DNA of 64,000 bases from Stomorhina lunata (Eukaryota; Arthropoda; Insecta; Diptera; Rhiniidae). The DNA lies in the NCBI GenBank assembly GCA_933228675.1, contig OW121741.1, positions 79,522,040 to 79,586,039 on the forward strand. The letters run 5' to 3'. The notes under the pieces are model-generated. The model ran no database searches. It saw only the letters and a list, made by a program, of their open reading frames with translations, and was not told the origin of the DNA. Each line of letters opens with the position of its first letter. The first letter of the stretch is position 1. Position numbers and translations under genes: made by a program. Positions 56,131-64,000 of this stretch are shown here, in pieces.

Positions 56131-56413
56131 ACTTAATTTTTCTATAGAAAAATATAATTTTTCTATAGAAAAACATAATTTTTCTATAGAAAAACATAAT
56201 TTTTCTATAGAAAAACATAATTTTTCTATAGAAAAACATAATTTTTCTATAGAAAAACATAATTTTTCTATAGAAAAACATAATTTTTCTATAGAAAAAC
56301 ATAATTTTTCTATAGAAAAACATAATTTTTCTATAGAAAAACATAATTTTTCTATAGAAAAACATAAGTTTTCTATAGAAAAACTTACTTTTCTTATAGA
56401 AAAACTTCTTTTT
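56131..56413 (-). repeat. 21-bp satellite, CATAATTTTTC subtype, right end
   Basis: About 12 units of AAAAACATAATTTTTC plus TATAG ending in diverged copies. Unique sequence starts at TTTTTCATTCCACTG. Confidence 0.95.
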
Positions 56414-57078
56414 TCATTCCACTGTATATTTATTGCATTTTATTCAAAATTAGTGCTAATGCAGTGATTGCAGCTGCTGTGTTTTTTTTAAATATTTGTC
56501 AACTTGTTGCTATCGCCCCCACAAAATTTGAATAAAGACGACAGACATCATCCACCATCGCCTTATCGTTTCGTGTGATGGCGAAAGTGTAGTAATTTCA
56601 TTAGATATTTTTTTCCAACATTTTGTCTATTTAATTAGTTGTATTTATTTATAATCAAATTCAAACTATTCGTGTTTTTTAAGCTCATCATTGTTGTTTT
56701 CTTCTTTTCCTAATTATCAGGTCGTCACAAATTTGAATATGTTGCTGCTGCTGCAGTTATCTAGTCCAACATATGAAAGGGTATGTTTAACATGATTATA
56801 ACAGACCTAGAGTTGTCATGTAGTTTTAAACATGCTACAGGGTTTACATGGCATTAGTTCAATAATTTAAAGTTTTCACAGAGATTACCCTTTAAAAAAG
56901 TACCAAAATTTTTAGCCCTAATATTTTTTTCAAATGATGAACCTAAGACCACGGCTTCCCGTTCCGCCATCATCACAGTGAGCTGTGGACCCTTTTGTAT
57001 GGGGAATAGGGAGAGTAAAACCAAAAATAGGTTTTAGCGAAAATTCAGAAAATTAGGTCAGTTTCAAAATTCATTTTA
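56414..57078. other. No gene recognised
   Basis: Mixed sequence with a CTG run at 56742-56756; nothing coding is supported. Confidence 0.45.
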
Positions 57079-58439
57079 AACAAGTAAGAAAGTGCTATAG
57101 TCGGTCAAGGCCGACTATACGATACCCTTCACTACTAAGGTCAAAGGTGTTTCTTTTCCTGTATAAAGACAAATATTTGCTAAATTTTGCCATCATACAA
57201 ACATATTCTCAAAACTTATATATTTAAGCTGTTTCCGTCATTTGGACTTATATGAGAGCTACACTCAGAAAAAAGACATGTACTAAATTTGAGGAAAAAA
57301 AAATTCTTAAAAATAGTAAAAAAAAAATCCTTATTCAGAGTAAATTTTTACTCAAAACTAGGAAAAATTGTTACGTGCTAGTAAAAAATACAACATTTAA
57401 ATAAAAAATGTATAGTTCATATACTAAAAAATAGTTAACATTTTTCCATAGAAAAATTGCATGAATTTTGTAAAATATGATTTATTTTAAGGAAATTTTT
57501 GTTAAAAACTAGTAAATATGTCCTAAATTTTAGTTCATCACATCATAAAACTGGGTAATATTGACTTTAGTTCAAAAAATTTGATTGAGTAAATGATTTA
57601 CTGAAAAATAGTTCATAAAATTGAACTTACTTAAAATCTGGAAGTTGTTGTCGTAAATTTAAGTTCATTATTTTCCTAATTACTAGGAACATTTTCCTAA
57701 TCATGAATTTCAAGTTTAAGACTTTCTGCATTTTAAGAAAAATATATTTAAAACTAGTTAAGATAAATTACAACGTCCAATAGTATACAATCTTCTTATA
57801 ATAAGTAAAATTGTAATAATTTGTTGAAAGTTATATACTTATATTTAGGATAATTTCCTAAAAATTAGTTCAGATAAATCAGAATAAATCATGTTTAAAT
57901 TTATGAAGTAATTAGGATAATTTTTTTATAATGAGTAAAATTGTTATAATTTCTTGAAATTTATATACTTATATTTAAGAAAAATTTCCTAAAAATTAGT
58001 TCAAATTTTCCTAAAATTTAGTTCATATATTGAAAAAAGTAAATGTCAATAAATTATTTTCATTTATAATTTATTTTCAATTTTAGTTCGTGATAGTTTT
58101 CTTACAAATTCCGCTTTTTTTCGATATTAGTAGTATAAAAAAAATTGTGTTATGAAAAATTTGTGCCAAAAATTGTGTTTGTTGTTTCTATATTTGTATA
58201 ACATAAGTAAAGGAAATATTAGCGATTAAATAATGCCTCAAAATAAAAGACCAAAAAATCAACAAGGAGATGAAAATTTCCTAAATATTAGTTAAAAATT
58301 TCCTAAAAATTAGTTTAAATTTTCCTAAAAATTAGTTTAAATTTTTCTAAAAATTAGTAAAAATTTTCCGAAAAATTAGTTAAATTTTTCCTAAAAATGT
58401 ATTAAAAATAAATGTTAATAAATCATGTTTTCTAATATT

Positions 58440-59115
58440 GTCTTCGTCTGCTTATGCAAGTGCCCACGATTCAGCACCATATAATAACACTTGTAATTTT
58501 AGTTCCTGTTGAGTGGATTTCATTCCAAAGCTAAGTAAGTATGATTCTTCATTTAATTTCATTATTTACATTCGCTGCTGTACCTAGGTAAACTCTGAAG
58601 CTATAGTTGACGACGTTCACGTGTGCTCCAATTCTAATGAACTGCTTGTTAGTAGAGACCATCAGTATTGTTTTTGATTACTAGGCCTATTTTCATGGAA
58701 TAATTTTCAATACCGGAAAAGGCGGCAGTCACTTCACGCAAATGTGAGTAACATGTAAAGTAAGGTAAGTGTCCATTTGTTTTTCTTGGTGGATTTACCT
58801 GGTCTAAAGTCGCATTGGGAGGCACCAATTATTTCGTTAATATTGAGTTTTAGCCTTGCACACAGGATGCTCGTTATCTTATAAGCGCAGATGGATTTAT
58901 CACCTTTATCAGAACACTCTCGGTATGTCACCTGATTTCAAATCATCCACTCCATCAAATCATCCAGGAGATTAGAAGATTAGAGCAATCATATCACATT
59001 TGTACTTATCGGGTACATCCATCAACTGAATCGGGGCACCTCCTCTGTTAAGATTTCTGATATTCCAGGTACTTATCCTTAGATCATGATAATTTATTCG
59101 TTTGCTGTGGTCGTC
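58440..59115 (-). pseudogene. RTE-type retrotransposon relic with internal deletions
   Basis: Minus-strand pieces come in the right order but with large gaps. LRISTWNIRNLNRGGAPI (start of the endonuclease, about 59080) is followed by KCDMIAL. Next are ICAYKITSILCARLKLNI, NEIIGASQCDFRPGKST (reverse transcriptase, about 58890-58790), then FRVYLGTAANVNNEIK (about 58590) and LYGAESWALA (about 58480). Most of the endonuclease and reverse transcriptase is deleted. It may relate to the 3' fragment at 806-1142. Confidence 0.82.
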
Positions 59116-60099
59116 AACATTAGGGGGTCGTTTTTATTCTAATTGTTTCTATTTCATATTAGGAGTTTTTTCCAGGAGCGGGTTACTAGCCTGAGGTCCT
59201 TGTTAGCTCACTACTTTAAGGATGTTAAGGTAGCTAACCAGGTGATACTACTAGGAGGTCAATGACCACAGTTGAGATGAGAGGTTGACCAAGAAAAATC
59301 TGGGCTTTCAAATTAAAACCGATTAAAAGCGTTGCTTGGCTTAAAACACCAACTATATCATCCTGAAATCTAGAATACTTCGACACAATTATGAACTTCA
59401 GCAGCCGTTTTCTTGAAATCAAAAAAAGGTTATAGGACTTCTCCTCATATCAAGGCTCAAACCATGTAAGTGATGCATTATCTATGACTTTAGAACACTG
59501 TTTTCTCAGTTTTTATATTAGGGTGGGTCTTTTTCAATGTTCGACATTAGGTTGTTATATATTAAATATCATAATTTAATGTCAAATTTAAAGAAAACCT
59601 TTAAATAACTCCAAAAGCAATCTTCTAAATGCAGTTATTGGATTTAGGTACAGTTTTTTTTTATTATAATAAATTAATGGACAAATATTCAAGGTAAATA
59701 CATTTTTAGATTGAGCTTTTGCGTAATACATTGATAAGTATCCAAAATTAAAAAAAATCGTATAGGTGTTTTAAACTAACAGTTAACTATAGTAGGGCTA
59801 ACAGTAAGGGGCAAAACTTAACACATTATTTATTAATACAAAATCGAAAAAACTGTAGTTAAAATTCAAAAGTCATTGTTTGGTATAATTTTTTTCCTTT
59901 TGCCAAACACTTTAATTAACTCATGTTTATTGACATTCGGATGGACGAATATAAACCGAATAGGGTCAGATTGTCGGCAATGAACATTATTTGATAAAAG
60001 TGTGAACGAATTTATACCAACCAACTATTTTTGACATTTAATATAATTAAATTTTAAACTTTATTTTCTTTAATTTTTTCGATTTAGTAATAATAAAAA

Positions 60100-61060
60100 T
60101 AAATAATGTATTTTATTTACTCTAACTAACTGTATGCTCTAAATAAAAAATATAAAAAAATATATATTTAACACCTATACCATATTTTATATTTTTCGCA
60201 AAATGACCTTTGATTAGTTAAATTGGGAAGTCTAAGGACCTCTAGTGTTCCGTAGCCAAAGATGCCGTGCGTCACAAAGAGCGTCCCTTCCATGTTATTT
60301 GAATAACAATTTGACTATGAAAAGGCTTTAATATTTTTCAATGTGTTATACTGCAGTAAATTCTGAAGTACGATTTTTTTATTTATTTACCTTATAAAAT
60401 TTGTCTTTATTAATAAATACATTAATATAAATATTTATCTATTTTGCAATAACTTACATTATGAACCAAAATTCTTTTATATTGAAGTTTATATTGCATT
60501 CCCAAATAAATAAATTCTTAAACTTGTAAGAGGATCAGATATTTAATGGCAAAGAATGGGTAATGAAATACATTGAGTCATTGCCTGCAGTTATTTTAAA
60601 TTGGAAGAAACTTTCACAAATACGAATGTGGAGAAATTTCAAAACTACTTCATCCATTTTTTATTTCTATGACTTTTAATTTATTGTATTTTTTTTGTAT
60701 AAGTTGTTATTGACTGAAATTTCGGTAAAACCAAAAATACTCCAATTTTTCCCTATAAGAACAAATTTTACAGTTTGGGGCGGATGCGGCACGCCTACCC
60801 CTAATGCAATGTAAACAAAATTTTGTATAACATATTTTTTTGTAACGAAAACATTTCTTAGGGAAAATTAAGGTTACATTTTTAAAAAATAAAGTACACT
60901 CCAATTTTTATGTACATATATATAAGTAAATGTAAAAATTGTTATAAATATAAATATTATTTCTTATTTAAATATGTATTTGTATTTATGTTATTTAAAA
61001 TATTTTTGTAAAGTTATGAAAAGATATTAATAAAAATACTTTATACCATTTTTTTATACT
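60100..61060. other. Interior of family Z, no gene; old repeat at about 60620-60925
   Basis: AT-rich. Contains the GGGCGGATGCGGCACG block shared with 16040-16075. Confidence 0.5.
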
Positions 61061-62266
61061 TTTATTTTATAAAGGTGATTTTAGTACTTTTTCTTGTATT
61101 ATTTAGGAAATATATAATTCAGATAAGTATATAATTTACTGAAAACTAGAAATAAGTTTTATTAATGTAGGAAATATTTCATACTGGGAATGAATATTTT
61201 ACTATAAATAAGTATTAAACTTATTAGTTTTCTGACTGTTTTTCTCACTTTTAAGGAAAATATTTCCTAAAAATTATAAATTTTTTATAAGATCAAAATA
61301 AATAATTTACTAAATTTTAGTAATCTCTTTCTACTATCGTAGAAAATTTGACCAAGTTTACTGCAGTTTTTACTTGTTTTAAGTAAAAATAAATTATCTT
61401 TTAACTAAAATGAAGGAAAATTTTCCTTATTTATAGCATTGATAAATATTTATCTGAACTAAATTAAAGGAAATATTTACTTGTTTTTAAGAAGTTTCAG
61501 ATAAAATATGAACTAAATAATAGTAATTTTTTTTTAATTTTTTAAGTTAAATTTTATTTGATTTTAGTTAAAATTTGCTTGATATAAGAAATTTTGTCAA
61601 AAACTTAAGGAAATTTTTTTCTAGGAATTAAGGAATTTTTTTACTCAATTGCTGTAAAAAACGGCTTTGGCGCCATACGACAACCATTTTTTCCTCAAAT
61701 TTGGTAAATTTTCCTAAATTTTAGTTCATTTTTTTTCTGAGTGTAGGGTCAAATGTGGACCGATTATCTCGAAATTCGGTAAATTGATTACAGTTATTAC
61801 AAAAATTATGTTTGCAAAAAATAAACTTAAAATTCTCATTATCTTCGGATTTAGGAGCGTTTTAGTGAATTTTGTCTCATATAGTGCGTTTTGAGAAAAG
61901 AGTTTGTATGGGAGCTATCGTCAAATGAGGACCGATTTCAATGAAATTTGGTACAGTGATGGGAGGTACCATACAAAATAGACCGATTTTGACGAATTTC
62001 AATAGCCAATAGCCCACTATAAAAAAAAAGGTGCCAAATTTCATTAAATTATTTTTTGAATTGCGACCAGTAGTTTGATTACAAGGTTTATATGGGGGTC
62101 GAGCCAGCCAGACGGACGGACGGACATCGCTAAATCGACTCAGAAAGTGATTCCTAGCCTATTGGTATACTAAAAAATGGGTCTAAGACAAATATTTCTA
62201 TGCGTTACATACATCAGTACAAACTTATAATACCCTTTCCACCTATGGTGGTGAAGGGTATAAAAA

Positions 62267-63088
62267 TTCGTTCAATGTTTATTAAAAAAAAATGTAGTGC
62301 AGTTGGTTATCGTTTAAAGACTAAAGTGAGTCGTTCAGTTTGTATACAGATTGTGTTCAGGTCTGGTCATCTAAATCCGAGGGGGTATGTCTACTCTAAC
62401 TACCAAATGTTTCGAATCCACTGACTGAATGTCTGCTTAAAATCAAGCCTTTTAGTCTTTGGTTTTATAATATTTCTATGACATTTTGCTTATGTTTTTC
62501 TCAACTTTAAAATATTTTATGGTGATTTTTTTTGTTTGTTAGTTTTTTAAGACAAATGCGAGTACTCACTCTTAAATTTTTAGTTTATGTTTATTATTAT
62601 TATATTTTTTATATTTTACTATTCAAAGTTTGTATCTAACTCTGCTACTATTTTTACAATTTATAATTTTTTTTATAACAATTTTTCTTAACAATACCTT
62701 GGGAATTGGGTTAATTTGAGATCTTTTTTTTTCAGTCGGAGGCGAAAAGTAACATAAAATCTAACATCATTTGTAAAACAACTTAAACTAAACAATTTTT
62801 GTTTGAGTTAAGAAAAAAGAAACAAAACTCATGAAATAAAAATTGTTGATTTTGTAGTTATTTTTTTTTTATTTATTCAAATATTAGTATTTAGTATTTA
62901 AGTCCATAATATTTATGAACGGAGTGTGTTTGAATGGGAATTAAATATTTTAAGGCGACATGCTGGCAGGCAGACAGACAGACAACTTGTGTTTGTTTGC
63001 GATATTTATACATTTTTGACATTTAAACAATTCAATCGATTTTCTAAAGAAAATTGAATCATGGGAAAAAATAAGTTTTAATACAGTT
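62267..63088. other. No gene recognised
   Basis: AT-rich DNA with a CAGACAGACAGACA run at 62970-62984. Confidence 0.45.
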
Positions 63089-64000
63089 TTAGTTTATTGT
63101 AGGTTCAATTCTAGTTCTAATCCAGTTCTAATCCAGTTCTAGTTTCAGTTCTAGGTTCAATTCTAGTTCAGTTCTAGTTTCAGTTCTAGGTTCAATTCTA
63201 GTTCAGTTCTAGTTCAGTTCTAGTTCAGTTCTAGTTCAGTTCTAGTTCAGTTCTAGCTCAGTTCTAGTTCAGTTCTAGTTCAGTTCTAGTTCAGTTCTAG
63301 TTCAGTTCTAGTTCAGTTCTAGTTCAGTTCTAGTTCAGTTCTAGTTCAGTTCTAGTTCAGTTCTAGTTCAGTTCTAGTTCAGTTCTAGTTCAGTTCTAGT
63401 TCAGTTCTAGTTCAGTTCTAGTTCAGTTCTAGTTCAGTTCTAGTTCAGTTCTAGTTCAGTTCTAGTTCAGTTCTAGTTCAGTTCTAGTTCAGTTCTAGTT
63501 CAGTTCTAGTTCAGTTCTAGTTCAGTTCTAGTTCAGTTCTAGTTCAGTTCTAGTTCAGTTCTAGTTCAGTTCTAGTTCAGTTCTAGTTCAGTTCTAGTTC
63601 AGTTCTAGTTCAGTTCTAGTTCAGTTCTAGTTCAGTTCTAGTTCAGTTCTAGTTCAGTTCTAGTTCAGTTCTAGTTCAGTTCTAGTTCAGTTCTAGTTCA
63701 GTTCTAGTTCAGTTCTAGTTCAGTTCTAGTTCAGTTCTAGTTCAGTTCTAGTTCAGTTCTAGTTCAGTTCTAGTTCAGTTCTAGTTCAGTTCTAGTTCAG
63801 TTCTAGTTCAGTTCTAGTTCAGTTCTAGTTCAGTTCTAGTTCAGTTCTAGTTCAGTTCTAGTTCAGTTCTAGTTCAGTTCTAGTTCAGTTCTAGTTCAGT
63901 TCTAGTTCAGTTCTAGTTCAGTTCTAGTTCAGTTCTAGTTCAGTTCTAGTTCAGTTCTAGTTCAGTTCTAGTTCAGTTCTAGTTCAGTTCTAGTTCAGTT
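63089..64000 (+). repeat. 11-bp satellite (TTCTAGTTCAG)n, continues past window end
   Basis: The left edge 63089-63190 has longer variants (CTAGTTTCAGTTCTAGG, CAATTCTAGTTCAG), then a nearly perfect TTCTAGTTCAG array to 64000. Same unit and strand as 11465-13040, about 50 kb away. Confidence 0.97.

Larger units (their letters stand above)
57262..61743. mobile_element. TA-flanked 4482-bp element with CACTCAG ends (family Z)
   Basis: TA precedes 57262 and follows 61743. The ends are CACTCAGAAAAAAGACATG and, reversed, CACTCAGAAAAAAAATGAAC. Both subterminal parts (57280-58100 and 61060-61740) are full of TTAGTTCA, TTTCCTAAAA and complementary words, for example at 58270-58400. No transposase of its own is visible; an RTE relic sits inside. 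Superfamily not assigned. Confidence 0.8.
57079..62266 (+). mobile_element. Family A repeat split by a 4.5-kb element
   Basis: The 5' part 57079-57261 (ACAAGTAAGAAAGTGCTATA to TATGAGAGCTA) continues at 61744-62266 (TAGGGTCAAATGTGGACCGA to the end hairpin GGTGGTGAAGGGTATAA). The join matches unbroken copies exactly once one TA is removed. Confidence 0.9.

Noticed and set aside
53194..56365. Minus-strand frames of repeating FFYRKSK and FFYRKIM as genes
   Set aside because: Same reason: 21-bp satellite units without codon bias, promoter or splice context.

Overview
The window looks like nuclear, AT-rich genomic DNA of a higher fly (Diptera, probably Schizophora/Calyptratae). This is inferred from one fly gene with classical GT-AG introns and from the mix of mariner, ITmD37E, hAT, piggyBac, RTE, Jockey-like and DINE/Helentron-like repeats. 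There are no bacterial features, CRISPR arrays, rRNA or tRNA genes that I can see. The species cannot be named from the sequence alone.

The only host gene I can support is part of spire (spir), an actin nucleator, on the minus strand. Four exons join in phase: 36605-36722, 27081-27178, 17047-17164 and 16859-16935. They encode about 124 residues covering the C-terminal part of the KIND domain and the start of the following region. Splice sites and codon phases agree at all three junctions. A fifth possible upstream exon is at 36921-37020. The introns are about 9.4 kb, 9.9 kb and 111 bp, and the intron after the last exon runs more than 16.8 kb to the window edge. The large introns are filled with satellites and transposons.

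Layout. 1-7500: DINE/Helentron-like repeats, an RTE fragment and a broken mariner inside one of the repeats. 7526-8880: two minisatellites. 10007-11298: mariner with an intact DD41D transposase. 11465-14570: an 11-bp satellite and an old degenerate array. 16859-17164: two spire exons. 17659-22930: DINE-like copies, a Jockey-like reverse transcriptase relic, and a hAT-type repeat holding a 439-bp triplication and a Harbinger-type MITE. 24185-26262: a 21-bp satellite with an inversion. 27081-27178: spire exon. 28490-30016: mariner relic, piggyBac-type MITE and a palindromic MITE. 30261-36563: higher-order tandem array. 36605-37020: spire exon and candidate exon. 38190-46100: gag relic, MITEs, a hAT with exact target duplications, a long-TIR element split by a second DD41D mariner, and an intact ITmD37E transposon inside a second hAT copy. 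46395-48092: mariner relic and a non-LTR RNase H relic. 50433-56413: about 6 kb of 21/22-bp satellite with a large internal duplication. 57079-62266: a DINE-like copy split by a 4.5-kb TA-flanked element that itself holds an RTE relic. 63089-64000: the 11-bp satellite again, running off the window.

The most unusual signal is one palindromic core, TTTTCTATAGAAAA, that sits at the centre of at least five otherwise different tandem arrays (7.6k, 8.2k, 24.2k, 30.3k and 50.4k). The same short palindrome seems to have seeded or been selected in several satellites of one locus, mostly inside or next to spire introns.
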